64,000 bases of DNA from CP2-2F sp034436355 (GCA_034436355.1 DAOTVQ010000005.1:1-64000); one strand, 5' to 3'. Shown: positions 42,410 to 51,112, counted from the first letter of the stretch. Notes: generated from the sequence alone by a model not told the origin. A program made the numbers and translations.

Positions 42410-42961
42410 ATGAAAATCTATACCAAAACGGGTGATGCAGGTGAAACAAGCCTTTTTGCAGGCGGCAGGGTGCGGAAAAGCCATCTGCGCGTGGAGTGCT
42501 ATGGCACTGTGGACGAGCTGAACAGCACGCTTGGCTTGGTGCGGGCGCTTGGCGTGCCGCCGCGTGCTGAAGCATGGCTAGAACGCGTTCAAAACGAGCT
42601 ATTTGTGTTAGGGGCAGACCTTGCCACGCCGATGGATGCCAACCCTTCATGGTTGGTGCGGATGGAGGCGGCACCCATCAGCGTGCTAGAAAACGATATT
42701 GACAGCATGACCGCCGAACTCGCACCGATGCGCGCCTTCATTTTGCCGGGCGGCACACAAGCCGCCGCAATGCTGCACGTTGCACGCACGGTCTGCCGCC
42801 GTGCTGAGCGCCTGTGTGTGGCGCTTGCCGAACAAGAGCCGATCAATCCGCAAGATGTAATCTATCTTAACCGCCTCTCAGACTTTCTATTCACCCTTGC
42901 CCGTTGGGTGAACTTGCAAGCAGGTGAATCTGAGACGAAGTGGGAAACACGGCGCACCTAG
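42410..42961 (+). CDS. pduO: Cob(I)alamin adenosyltransferase, PduO type
   Basis: 183 residues from ATG 42410; a TTG at 42395 in frame is not needed. The N-terminal Lys-Ile-Tyr-Thr-Lys-Thr-Gly-Asp-Ala-Gly-Glu-Thr is the ATP-binding signature of PduO/MMAB enzymes, and Arg-Thr-Val-Cys-Arg-Arg-Ala-Glu-Arg and Asn-Arg-Leu-Ser-Asp-Phe-Leu-Phe complete the active site. It makes adenosylcobalamin from ATP and reduced cobalamin. It would supply coenzyme to methylmalonyl-CoA mutase or similar enzymes, in keeping with the methylmalonate-semialdehyde dehydrogenase at 45569, though these genes are not linked in one operon. The gene converges with the next one, with only 5 bases between stops. Confidence 0.93.
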   Translation: MKIYTKTGDAGETSLFAGGRVRKSHLRVECYGTVDELNSTLGLVRALGVPPRAEAWLERVQNELFVLGADLATPMDANPSWLVRMEAAPISVLENDIDSMTAELAPMRAFILPGGTQAAAMLHVARTVCRRAERLCVALAEQEPINPQDVIYLNRLSDFLFTLARWVNLQAGESETKWETRRT

Positions 42962-42966
42962 CCGAT

Positions 42967-43716
42967 CTAGCGCGCCCACTTGCCCACATACGGATAGCGG
43001 AACGTTCTGCCGCGCAATGCCTGTGCCGCACCAACAAGGCTGAAGAAAAACGCACCCATTGGAATGACGACCGAGGCAAGCCAAAACAGTGCCAAACCAA
43101 GCCAAATAAACGGAATGGCAATTATGCCGACAATGGTGAGCGCCAACACAACCGTTAGTACCACACCCAAAACGCCGCTGCCAATCAACAGAACAATCCA
43201 CCCTAAGGTGGAAGCCAAAAGTGCCACCACAGATTGCATGGCGTGCTTTGCTACAAAGCGCGACTGCCGCCGATTGAAAAAGTAGATCAGCAGCGGCGCA
43301 ATCACCAATAAGGGCGTGAGTGTCCCTGCGGTGGCAGCACCAAGCGGGATGCCGAACAGCAACGAAAGGTGTGCCACAGCTGCCCACAAGCGCTCACCAG
43401 CGCGAGAGTCGGTGTACTCGGCGGCATAGGTTTCTTCATAAGGCGTTCGGAGGAATTCCTCTAGCTGTGCTTTCAGGCGCCTTGCCGTCTCTCGATCTAT
43501 GCCGACGCCTGTCCCGCCCGTTTCAGGAAAATAACGCTGTGCGGAGTCATTCTTGCGCTTAGGAGCGGTATCCTCTTCATAGGCATCCTCGAGGCGTGCA
43601 GGGCGGCGTGGGCGCTCATCCGCTGCATAGTCGCGCATGAGCGCATCGAGATCAACTATGTCTTGCTCATCGTATTCCTCAGGTGCGCCGCGTTTTGGTT
43701 TAGTTTGTCCTGTCAT
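42967..43716 (-). CDS. DUF4870/Tic20-like membrane protein with acidic N-terminal region
   Basis: 249 residues. Residues 1-105 are hydrophilic, charged and probably disordered (many Asp/Glu/Arg). Residues about 108-240 carry four membrane helices arranged as in the DUF4870 family: Trp-Ala-Ala-Val-Ala-His-Leu-Ser, then Phe-Val-Ala-Lys-His-Ala-Met-Gln-Ser and Val-Ile-Pro-Met-Gly-Ala. DUF4870 domains alone are about 110 residues, so the long acidic N-terminus is extra. Function unknown. Start ATG 43716 has AGGCAGAAGG upstream. It is on its own, downstream of nothing obvious (72 bases after the murE stop in the same direction). Confidence 0.8.
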   Translation of the reverse strand: MTGQTKPKRGAPEEYDEQDIVDLDALMRDYAADERPRRPARLEDAYEEDTAPKRKNDSAQRYFPETGGTGVGIDRETARRLKAQLEEFLRTPYEETYAAEYTDSRAGERLWAAVAHLSLLFGIPLGAATAGTLTPLLVIAPLLIYFFNRRQSRFVAKHAMQSVVALLASTLGWIVLLIGSGVLGVVLTVVLALTIVGIIAIPFIWLGLALFWLASVVIPMGAFFFSLVGAAQALRGRTFRYPYVGKWAR

Positions 43717-43788
43717 GCCTTCTGCCTGCCTTTTGTAGGTTCAGCGTGCTTCTCATTAATTACGCAGAGCGCCTAGCCAAGTTGCGTT

Positions 43789-45327
43789 TTAACTATTGGC
43801 AGTGGGCAGTGTTTTCAGCGGTGTGCCGCGCAAGGCGGCACGCAGTGCTTCACGGTCGTCCCAAGGGTATTCGACTGTGCCAAAGCACATGCTTTGTTCA
43901 TGCCCTTTGCCACAGGCAATTACCACATCGCCTTGTTGCGCCAGTTGGCAGGCAAAGGCAAGTGCGGCACCCCGATCTGGCACGCGGAAGAAAGTTTCAC
44001 CTTCCACACCGCCGCCGCGCAGTGCGCCCTCTGCCATCATCTGTAAGATGGCATCTAGTGATTCAGTGCGCGGGTCTTCCGCAGTCAGCACGCATATATC
44101 GGCAAGGCGTGTGCCAACTTCCGCCATCAGGCGGCGTTTTTCCACGTCGCGCAAGCCGGCACTGCCGAACACGGCAATAATTCGTCGGTCAGTGAGGGTA
44201 CGTGCAGCTTGCAGTGCTTTTTCCAATGCATTGGGTGTGTGGGCAAAATCCACAATGGCAGTGAAGGGTTGCCCTTCATCTATGCGCTCCATGCGCCCGG
44301 CGATGGGTGGCAATTGCTCGATGCCGTGCTTGATCGCCTCTGGCGCGATGTTCAATGCCAGCGCCGCCGCTGCCGCTGCTAGGATGTTTTGCAGGTTATA
44401 CAGCCCGATTAAAGGTGTTTTGAAGGTGATGCTAATGCCTTCACGGCTGTCTAGCAGCGTTGCCTGAACGCCATCTGGGGCAGCGCGCCAACTGAGCAAA
44501 TTTACCTGACCATAACCGTTTGTGCTGTAGGTGATCTGCTGGGCGCCTTCGCTGACGTCAAGGAAATAGGCGGCGTTTGGATCATCGAGGTTGATCACCG
44601 CGCATTTTGGCACGCCTACTTTGGGGTAAGACTCGCTCAGTCGCCTGAACAGCAGCCCTTTAGCGGCGCGATAGTTCTCAAAACTGCCATGAAAATCAAG
44701 GTGTTCGTGGGTGAGGTTGGTCAGCACTGCCACATCATAATCAACACCGTTCACGCGCCCTTGCGCCAAGCCATGGCTGGTTGTCTCAATCACGCAGTGG
44801 GTTAAGCCTGCCTCGACCATACGGCGCAAGTACATCTGCACCTCTGGCGCAGTTGGTGTGGTCACGTGCAAGCCTGTTGGCATTTCCTCATCACCGATCA
44901 CGGCGCTCACGGTGCTGATAATGCCAACGCGCTCAGCGGCTGCCCTCAGAATGCTGTAAATCAGGCTAGTAGTGGTTGTTTTGCCGTCGGTGCCAGTCAC
45001 ACCGATCACGGTGAGCTGTTGGCTGGGAAAGCCATAGTAGGCAGCGGCAAGGTAGCCGAGCGCTTGCTGCGCGTTCTGCACTTGGGCGTAAGGGACGCTG
45101 CACATCACCTGATCGGGGGGACGTTCGCCCACAACGGCAAGCGCACCATTGGCAACTGCCATAGCGATTAGATCGTGTGAGTCGGTATTCAAGCCGTGCC
45201 GCGCCACAAAGAGTCCGCCACGCTGCATGGTGCGTGAATCCTCGCTGATCGGCGCGCTGATCTCAACATCCTGATCGGGATGCGATACCAGACTGGGCAA
45301 GGCTTCTAAGAGTTGGAAGAGGCGCAT
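43789..45327 (-). CDS. murE: UDP-N-acetylmuramyl-tripeptide synthetase MurE
   Basis: 512 residues. The ATP loop is Gly-Val-Thr-Gly-Thr-Asp-Gly-Lys-Thr-Thr (109-118). His-Leu-Asp-Phe-His-Gly and the carbamylated-Lys motif Ala-Ala-Lys-Gly-Leu-Leu-Phe (Lys223) are present. Gly-Leu-Arg-Asp-x-x-Lys-Arg stands where diaminopimelate enzymes often have Gly-Asp-Arg-Asp. The third-residue selector, Asp-Asn-Pro-Arg in mDAP-specific MurE, is Glu-Asp-Pro-Arg (417-420). It adds residue 3 of the peptidoglycan stem peptide; the altered selector leaves mDAP, lysine or ornithine open. No other mur genes adjoin, unlike the usual dcw cluster. Confidence 0.93.
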   Translation of the reverse strand: MRLFQLLEALPSLVSHPDQDVEISAPISEDSRTMQRGGLFVARHGLNTDSHDLIAMAVANGALAVVGERPPDQVMCSVPYAQVQNAQQALGYLAAAYYGFPSQQLTVIGVTGTDGKTTTTSLIYSILRAAAERVGIISTVSAVIGDEEMPTGLHVTTPTAPEVQMYLRRMVEAGLTHCVIETTSHGLAQGRVNGVDYDVAVLTNLTHEHLDFHGSFENYRAAKGLLFRRLSESYPKVGVPKCAVINLDDPNAAYFLDVSEGAQQITYSTNGYGQVNLLSWRAAPDGVQATLLDSREGISITFKTPLIGLYNLQNILAAAAAALALNIAPEAIKHGIEQLPPIAGRMERIDEGQPFTAIVDFAHTPNALEKALQAARTLTDRRIIAVFGSAGLRDVEKRRLMAEVGTRLADICVLTAEDPRTESLDAILQMMAEGALRGGGVEGETFFRVPDRGAALAFACQLAQQGDVVIACGKGHEQSMCFGTVEYPWDDREALRAALRGTPLKTLPTANS

Positions 45328-45568
45328 AGGTCTCTGTTCCGCAGGGTGTATTGGGTGCTGCCAAAGTTACGCTGATTATCTGCTTTCAGGCGGCGGCGCG
45401 CAAGGGTGAGGTGTGCTGTTCGATGGCAGGTTGTCCTAATGCTATAAGGGTTTCAAGGCACTAAGGGGCGCATTCTGAAACCATTTCTCGCCAAGCCATA
45501 TGCGAAATGGGTAAAGTCTACAGCTATGTTGCCAATCGTTTACGTTTAGTCCTTTGGAGCAGCAATCC

Positions 45569-47038
45569 ATGTATGACCGACTTTTGAACTATATCAACGG
45601 CAGTTGGCAGCGCGCTGATGCGCCTCACCAGAGCGTGCGAAATCCCGCGACAGCTGCTGTGCTTGCCGAAGTGCCACTGACACCCGCTACAGAAGTGGCA
45701 CGGGCAGTAGAGGCTGCCCATACCGCTTACCTAGAATGGCGCTATGTGCCTGCTACAGAGCGTGTGCAATACCTATTCCGCTTCAAATTCTTGCTAGAAG
45801 ACGCGCTGGATGACCTTGCACGCACCATCACCAATGAATGCGGTAAAACCTATGCAGAAAGCGTTGGCGAACTGCGACGCGGCATTGAAAATGTGGAGAC
45901 AGCCTGTGGCATTCCGCTGCTGATGCAGGGCTATAATAATGAGGACATCGCACGCGGCATTGACGAACATATGATTCGTCAGCCGCTTGGCGTGGTGGCT
46001 GCCATCACGCCCTTCAATTTTCCCGCCATGATTCCATTGTGGTTCTTGCCCTATGCCATTGCAACAGGCAACACCTTCATCCTGAAGCCAAGCGAGCGCG
46101 TGCCAATGACCAGCGCCAAGCTGTTTGCCTTGATTGATCGCCTTGCTTTGCCTAAGGGGGTGTTGCAATTGTTGAACGGCGGTAAAGAGGCAGTAGACGC
46201 CCTACTCGATCATCCACTGGTGCGCGCTGTGAGCTTTGTTGGCTCTACGCCTGTGGCAAAGTATATCTACAGCCGTGCAGCAGCCAACGGCAAACGCGCT
46301 CAGTGTCAGGGCGGCGCAAAAAATCCTGTGGTCATTATGCCCGATGCTGATATGGAGATGACCACACGCATCGTTGCTGACTCCGCCTTTGGCTGTGCCG
46401 GGCAGCGTTGCTTGGCAAGTTCAGTTGCGGTGACAGTGGGCGAGGCACGCCACACGTTCACCGAATATATCGCTGATGCCGCACTAAACCGTGTGGTTGG
46501 CTATGGGTTAGATGAGGGCGTGCAGATGGGTGCGGTCATCTCTGCTGAGAGCAAGGCACGTATTGAGGCACTAATCGCTAAAGGGACGGCGGAAGGCGCA
46601 CACCCGCTTGTAGACGGACGCGGTAAAACGGTGCGCGGCTATGAAGATGGTTATTGGGTCTATCCAACGTTGCTGGATAGTGTGCCGCCTGAAAGTGAGA
46701 TCGCTCACACTGAGATTTTCGGTCCCGTGCTAAGCCTGATGCACGCCCGCGATATTGACGAGGCAATCCAACTGGTGAACGCACGCAGCTATGGCAACAT
46801 GGCGTGCATTTTCACGGGCAGCGGTGCGGCTGCGCGCCAATTCCGCGCACAGGCGCACGCCGGCAATATCGGGATCAATGTGGGCGTTGCCGCACCAATG
46901 GCATTCTATCCATTCAGCGGCTGGGGCGAGAGTTTCTTTGGCGACTTGCACGGGCAGGGCAAGCACGGTGTCGAGTTCTATACACAGACGAAAGTTGTAG
47001 TGGAGCGCTGGTATAGCGGATGGTCGCGCCAGTTTTAG
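45569..47038 (+). CDS. mmsA: CoA-acylating methylmalonate-semialdehyde dehydrogenase
   Basis: 489 residues from ATG 45569, with GGAG 9 bases upstream (the longer frame from TTG 45554 overlaps that site). An aldehyde dehydrogenase fold: Ile-Thr-Pro-Phe-Asn-Phe-Pro and the catalytic Cys281 in Gly-Gln-Arg-Cys. The region where ordinary ALDHs have the general-base Glu reads Cys-Gln-Gly-Gly-Ala-Lys-Asn-Pro, as in the CoA-dependent MmsA/IolA group, which uses CoA instead of water for deacylation. It converts methylmalonate (or malonate) semialdehyde to propionyl- or acetyl-CoA in valine, thymine or inositol breakdown. No pathway partners lie beside it. An inverted repeat CCATTTC...GAAATGG spans 45481-45510 upstream. 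Confidence 0.92.
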   Translation: MYDRLLNYINGSWQRADAPHQSVRNPATAAVLAEVPLTPATEVARAVEAAHTAYLEWRYVPATERVQYLFRFKFLLEDALDDLARTITNECGKTYAESVGELRRGIENVETACGIPLLMQGYNNEDIARGIDEHMIRQPLGVVAAITPFNFPAMIPLWFLPYAIATGNTFILKPSERVPMTSAKLFALIDRLALPKGVLQLLNGGKEAVDALLDHPLVRAVSFVGSTPVAKYIYSRAAANGKRAQCQGGAKNPVVIMPDADMEMTTRIVADSAFGCAGQRCLASSVAVTVGEARHTFTEYIADAALNRVVGYGLDEGVQMGAVISAESKARIEALIAKGTAEGAHPLVDGRGKTVRGYEDGYWVYPTLLDSVPPESEIAHTEIFGPVLSLMHARDIDEAIQLVNARSYGNMACIFTGSGAAARQFRAQAHAGNIGINVGVAAPMAFYPFSGWGESFFGDLHGQGKHGVEFYTQTKVVVERWYSGWSRQF

Positions 47039-47167
47039 GCAGCACAAGCCATCTTTGGGCATTTGTGCCGAACGCTCATAGAATTCGTAGGATCAACCCT
47101 GCCCAAATGCCTTTACAATTGCTAGTATCTGTAGTGAGATAATGTCCTTTTTTCAGGTGAGGTACCT

Positions 47168-47773
47168 ATGCCAATCCCGCTGCGCGGTGTGCTTTTCGCA
47201 GGGCTGATCGCCGCCCTGCTAGGCAGTCTCTTGCTGCTGCCTGTGCCAAACTCAGCCCTTTCACAAACCAACACTGCCACACCCACTAGCCTGACGCTTC
47301 CTACATTAGCAGTGGCTGCCAGCGCCACGCCGACGCGCCCACGCCTTGCGCTTGCCTCACCCACACCAACGCCTACCGCCAATATTCCAGAGCCGCTGCT
47401 AACCCTGACTGCCTTCAGTTCGTCAATCATCGCCACCTTTGAGAACCGCCCAACCGTGACGCCAGGGCCCTCAGCGATCATTCTTGACGGCAAGCCGCAC
47501 TACATCCGCTTCACAGCAACCTGGTGCCAGCCGTGCCGCATCATGCGCCCTGATGTGCAGGCAATGAAAGATAAGTACAGCGATCAGGTCACCTTCTGGG
47601 ATATTGATATTGATAATCCCGCCTCGCGGCGTCTCATTCAGCGCTACAGCGTCCAGTTCATTCCCTACACCGTCTTGCTCGATTCGCAAGGCAGAACATT
47701 CAATGTGCTGGAAGGCTTGCAATCACGTGCCGAGCTAGATGCGGCGATCAAGGCACTCTTGGCGAACGAATGA
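47168..47773 (+). CDS. Exported thioredoxin-family protein with Thr/Pro linker
   Basis: 201 residues. AGGTGAGGT precedes ATG 47168. An N-terminal hydrophobic segment (about 8-30) acts as signal or anchor, followed by a Thr/Pro/Ala-rich linker (about 33-100). The thioredoxin domain (about 103-200) has Ala-Thr-Trp-Cys-Gln-Pro-Cys (Cys120, Cys123) and the cis-Pro in Phe-Ile-Pro-Tyr-Thr-Val. It should act outside the membrane as a disulfide reductase or isomerase. The stop overlaps the start of the Tat-exported gene by 4 bases, so both are made together. Confidence 0.88.
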   Translation: MPIPLRGVLFAGLIAALLGSLLLLPVPNSALSQTNTATPTSLTLPTLAVAASATPTRPRLALASPTPTPTANIPEPLLTLTAFSSSIIATFENRPTVTPGPSAIILDGKPHYIRFTATWCQPCRIMRPDVQAMKDKYSDQVTFWDIDIDNPASRRLIQRYSVQFIPYTVLLDSQGRTFNVLEGLQSRAELDAAIKALLANE

Positions 47774-48726
47774 TGCTAACCCGACGGCAATTTTTGCAGC
47801 GCACCAGTGCTTTCGCGGCGCTTTTCGGCATTGTGCAGGGCAGCAGCGCACAGGCAGCGATGGCACCACCAGCGCTCTCCGCACTTGCTGCGGGCAGCAC
47901 GCTGGGCTTGCCGAAGGATGCCGCCTTACTTGGACGGCTATTCACTGCCACGGCAGTACGTGCTAAGCCGCAAGCAACTGCGAAGGCGCTTAAGCGCTTG
48001 CCCGCTGATAGCTTGCACGCCATTCAAGGCGTCAGCCCTGATGGTTGGTGGTATCAAATTGCGGATGGCTACCTGCCGCGTGAAGCCATGCAGCCTATTT
48101 TGCCCTATGAACGCCCGCCACAGCCTGCTGAACTGCACACAGGCTACTATGAGGTCATCGCGCCTACCACCACCTTGCGGCGTGCTTGCTCATCCTACGC
48201 CGAGATCGTCGCTCGCTATCCGTTTGGCACAGTAGTGTATGTGCATGACTGGCTGACCGACGATGCACGCCAAACGTGGTATGCCCTCTCGCTAACAGCG
48301 GATGGGCGCGGCACCTTTGGTTGGGCATCGGCGCTGCATTTTCGGCGTTGGCTGCCACAGCCTTCACCACTGCGTGCGCCTACACTCTGGCTGGAGGTGG
48401 CGCAGCAATCACTCAGCCTTTATGAAGGCGAGGCGTTTGTTGGCAAAACAGCCGTTCACAGCGGCAATTTGCCCGTTGACTCAGGGACGCTGCGCGTGCG
48501 GCTGCCTTGTGCGCGTGCCGCCGAACCACCGCACCTGCATATGTGGCAGATGATCCTGCAACCGCGCTTGGGTAAGCCCGTGCCACTCTATGCTGCCAAT
48601 TGGCACAACCGCTTTGGCACGCCCAACGAGAATCGCGCTGTGGAACTGCCTACTTTTGCAGCACGTTGGCTCTATGATATGCTTGGCGGCGCGCCCGTGA
48701 CAGAGATTCCTGTGATCATTGGCTGA
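47770..48726 (+). CDS. Tat-exported SH3-like / L,D-transpeptidase-like protein without the catalytic motif
   Basis: 318 residues. The N-terminus Thr-Arg-Arg-Gln-Phe-Leu-Gln followed by a moderately hydrophobic stretch and Ala-Gln-Ala is a twin-arginine signal. Residues about 52-110 and 125-195 look like two SH3-type wall-binding domains. The C-terminal part (about 203-318) aligns with YkuD L,D-transpeptidases: Leu-Trp-Leu-Glu-Val-Ala-Gln-Gln-Ser-Leu, Thr-Ala-Val-His-Ser-Gly, Trp-His-Asn-Arg-Phe-Gly-Thr-Pro and Ala-Arg-Trp-Leu-Tyr. The active motif Ser-His-Gly-Cys is replaced by Glu-Asn-Arg-Ala (287-290), so the Cys nucleophile is gone. It is probably a wall-binding scaffold or regulator. It is translationally coupled to the thioredoxin gene. 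Confidence 0.82.
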   Translation: MMLTRRQFLQRTSAFAALFGIVQGSSAQAAMAPPALSALAAGSTLGLPKDAALLGRLFTATAVRAKPQATAKALKRLPADSLHAIQGVSPDGWWYQIADGYLPREAMQPILPYERPPQPAELHTGYYEVIAPTTTLRRACSSYAEIVARYPFGTVVYVHDWLTDDARQTWYALSLTADGRGTFGWASALHFRRWLPQPSPLRAPTLWLEVAQQSLSLYEGEAFVGKTAVHSGNLPVDSGTLRVRLPCARAAEPPHLHMWQMILQPRLGKPVPLYAANWHNRFGTPNENRAVELPTFAARWLYDMLGGAPVTEIPVIIG

Positions 48727-48729
48727 ACG

Positions 48730-49512
48730 CTACGCCACCTGTTCGCGCAGCAGCGCCCACAATTTCCCAAACAACGCACCGTACTGCGGATCGCTCCGCA
48801 GAGTTACCGCTTCGCGCGGGCGTGGCAGCGTTACACGCTCATCGCTTAGAACGCGCCCCGGTCGCGCCGACATCACCAAAACCCGATCCGCCAACGTCAG
48901 CGCTTCATCAATGCTGTGAGTCACGAATACAACTGTGCTGCCGCTTGCTTGCCACAGTTCCAAGAGCGTATCTTGTAGGATCAGGCGCGTTTGGGCATCC
49001 AACGCACCGAATGGCTCATCCATCAGCAGCACTTCGGCGTTATAGGCAAAGGCACGCGCCAAACCCACGCGCTGCTGCATTCCGCCTGAAAGCTGGTGCG
49101 GATATGCCTCTGCGAACTGCTCCAACTTCACCCGCGCAATCCACTCACGGGCAACCGCAATCTGCTGCGCGTAAGGCACGCCGCGTGTGCGTAAGCCATA
49201 GCTGATGTTCTCCAACACGGTCAGCCACGGGAAGACGGCAGCACCCTGAAAGACCATCGCTGTGGCGGGGCGTTTGGCGTCTGCACGCTGCACCTGCATT
49301 TTGCCACTGCTGATCGGCTGCAAGTTGGCGATGGCGCGCAGCAAAGTTGTTTTGCCACAGCCGCTCGGTCCAACGATGCAGACAAACTCGCCGTCATTCA
49401 CTGTGAGCGTGGCGTGCTGCACGGCGGTGATCTCGCCAGCACCGCCGCGTTCCGTAAAGCGGATCGTCACATCTTCAAGGCTGATTTTAGGGCTGCTCAT
49501 GGGCATTCCCAT
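48730..49512 (-). CDS. ABC transporter ATP-binding protein (nitrate/sulfonate/taurine type), orphan
   Basis: 260 residues from ATG 49512, whose A is shared with the stop of the preceding gene (TGATG); an internal ATG at 49500 is an alternative. Walker A Gly-Pro-Ser-Gly-Cys-Gly-Lys-Thr-Thr, signature Leu-Ser-Gly-Gly-Met-Gln-Gln-Arg, Walker B Val-Leu-Leu-Met-Asp-Glu-Pro-Phe-Gly-Ala-Leu-Asp and Val-Thr-His-Ser are intact. Val-Phe-Pro-Trp-Leu-Thr-Val and the overall length match the SsuB/TauB/NrtD group. No permease or binding-protein gene is in the window, so its transporter must be encoded elsewhere. It is the last gene of a three-gene minus operon with rfbD and a VOC protein. Confidence 0.88.
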   Translation of the reverse strand: MGMPMSSPKISLEDVTIRFTERGGAGEITAVQHATLTVNDGEFVCIVGPSGCGKTTLLRAIANLQPISSGKMQVQRADAKRPATAMVFQGAAVFPWLTVLENISYGLRTRGVPYAQQIAVAREWIARVKLEQFAEAYPHQLSGGMQQRVGLARAFAYNAEVLLMDEPFGALDAQTRLILQDTLLELWQASGSTVVFVTHSIDEALTLADRVLVMSARPGRVLSDERVTLPRPREAVTLRSDPQYGALFGKLWALLREQVA

Positions 49513-50255
49513 CAACCGGGCATAAAGCGCACACCGTAATGGCGGCTGCTGTAGTCGTACATGATGGCGGCGTATTGCTTGGGATCAGGGAAGCCGCGAT
49601 AGCCTTCTTTGATCTGCGAAAGCTGAATCATGAAGGTGATGCTGCCAAAGCTAATCTTGCCGTAGAGCGACCAACGTTCTAGGCGCTCTAGCAGCGTGAA
49701 ATCGCTGGCAAAGGCGGGAAAATTCACCCGCAAGTGCTGGTAGGCTGCCTCAAGATCATCTACCACAAAGCCGATGTGGTGAATACGGCTCGGCACGCCA
49801 TCGCTCAGCGGCTTGCCCGCCTCTGCCTCGAACAGAAAAAGTGCGTTGTTGCCATTCGGCGCGCTCAGCACTGCCAGATGCTCATCATCACGCATGGTGA
49901 CCATGCCCAAGCCGCGTGTGAAAAACTCCACCGCCGCACGCCGATCTTCCATGCTCAGTGCCAAGTGATCAAAGCCAACGTTGCGCCATGGGCGTGGTGC
50001 AGCGCTTGCTTCAGGCAGTGGACGGGCAATGATATTCAGGTCTGCCGCGCCATACTGATCGTGAATTTCGCCGCAGAACATATCGGGATAGATCAGATCG
50101 TCTGTCTGCGTTTGTTTGATGCTGATGCGCTTATTCTTCATAAAGCCATGTGGCAGCAGTTTCTCCATCGCCTCATGCACAATGGCAAGGCGCGGCACTT
50201 CGCCGTTAAAGGTGCTGCCATCTTCTAAGTGAAAGGTTACAGGAACTGTACTCAT
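49512..50255 (-). CDS. VOC-superfamily (glyoxalase/dioxygenase-like) protein with N-terminal extension
   Basis: 247 residues. Residues about 92-200 form the paired beta-alpha-beta3 modules of the VOC fold: Gly-Phe-Asp-His-Leu-Ala-Leu-Ser (first His ligand), Ala-Val-Glu-Phe-Phe-Thr-Arg-Gly-Leu-Gly-Met, and His-His-Ile-Gly-Phe-Val-Val-Asp-Asp (second His). A further Glu ligand cannot be placed with confidence. An N-terminal part of about 90 residues and a C-terminal tail of about 45 do not belong to the standard fold. The gene overlaps rfbD by 4 bases and the ABC ATPase by 1. Substrate unknown. Confidence 0.8.
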   Translation of the reverse strand: MSTVPVTFHLEDGSTFNGEVPRLAIVHEAMEKLLPHGFMKNKRISIKQTQTDDLIYPDMFCGEIHDQYGAADLNIIARPLPEASAAPRPWRNVGFDHLALSMEDRRAAVEFFTRGLGMVTMRDDEHLAVLSAPNGNNALFLFEAEAGKPLSDGVPSRIHHIGFVVDDLEAAYQHLRVNFPAFASDFTLLERLERWSLYGKISFGSITFMIQLSQIKEGYRGFPDPKQYAAIMYDYSSRHYGVRFMPG

Positions 50256-51112
50256 GCTTGGGTCGCTTTCTGTTGTTCATGGGCGATGAAGGTGGCTAGG
50301 GCAGCCTGCCAATCGCGCAGGGTAATGCCGAGCAGGGCGGCAAAGTCATTCCGCAGCGCTGAATAGGTTGGTGGGCGGGACGGGCGGTTGAACTGCGCCT
50401 TTGTGATCGGCGTGATCGGGTAATCGGGCATCCCGTAGGCATCCAGAATGGCACGCGCAAAGGCATAGCGCGAGACTGCACCCTGATTGGTCAGGTGATA
50501 GGTGCCATAGCGCGCCGTGGCAATCAGCGCGGCAATGCCTTCGGCGAGGTCGTTGGCGTAGGTTGGGCAGGCAACTTCATCCGTCACCACCGAGAGCGCC
50601 TTGCCTTCCCGCGCCAAGCTGCTGATCCGCTGCAAAAAATTGCGTCCGTTGTGGGCAAACACCCACGAGGTGCGGACGATGAAATGCTGCGGCAGCAGCT
50701 CGCGCACGATTTGCTCACCCACATACTTGCTATAGCCGTATGGGTTGGCAGGGCGCAGCGGATCGTATTCGCCGTAAGGTGCGCCGCCTTCGCCGTCAAA
50801 GACTTCGTTCGTACTCACATAGCAGAGTGCCGCGCCGTGTTTTTGGCAAGCAAGCACGATGTTTTGCGTGCCAAAGCCGTTCACGTGCAGCGCCTCGTGC
50901 GGCGCTTGCGCGCAGCGATCTACGTTGGTGAGCGCCGCGCAATGAATGACTATCTGCGGCGCGCTTTCGCCTATCAGGTGTGTCACCGCTGCGCTATCGG
51001 TTATCTCAAGCTGGCTGTGCGAGACGCCAACCGCCTCTACGCCGTGCTGTGGCAGGTATGCTAAAAGCGCCTGCCCCAGACCGCCGCCTGCGCCCGTAAT
51101 CAGGACTCGCAT
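50252..51112 (-). CDS. rfbD: dTDP-4-dehydrorhamnose reductase
   Basis: 286 residues, normal length. The NADPH loop is Gly-Ala-Gly-Gly-Gly-Leu-Gly-Gln at the N-terminus, and the SDR catalytic group is Ser-Thr-Asn-Glu-Val-Phe-Asp-Gly plus Tyr-Gly-Tyr-Ser-Lys-Tyr. RfbD makes dTDP-L-rhamnose, the last step of rhamnose donor synthesis. rfbA/B/C are not adjacent, and the two downstream partners are unrelated, so another SDR use is possible. A -10-like TATAAT lies on the minus strand at 51183-51178, with no clear -35. Confidence 0.87.
   Translation of the reverse strand: MRVLITGAGGGLGQALLAYLPQHGVEAVGVSHSQLEITDSAAVTHLIGESAPQIVIHCAALTNVDRCAQAPHEALHVNGFGTQNIVLACQKHGAALCYVSTNEVFDGEGGAPYGEYDPLRPANPYGYSKYVGEQIVRELLPQHFIVRTSWVFAHNGRNFLQRISSLAREGKALSVVTDEVACPTYANDLAEGIAALIATARYGTYHLTNQGAVSRYAFARAILDAYGMPDYPITPITKAQFNRPSRPPTYSALRNDFAALLGITLRDWQAALATFIAHEQQKATQA

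Noticed and set aside
45481..45510. Inverted repeat CCATTTC...GAAATGG upstream of mmsA
   Set aside because: Only 7 bases per arm with a 16-base centre and no clear promoter around it; too weak for an operator call.
47122..47493. 123-codon minus-strand frame over the thioredoxin gene
   Set aside because: Antisense shadow of the Thr/Pro linker; no ribosome site or domain.
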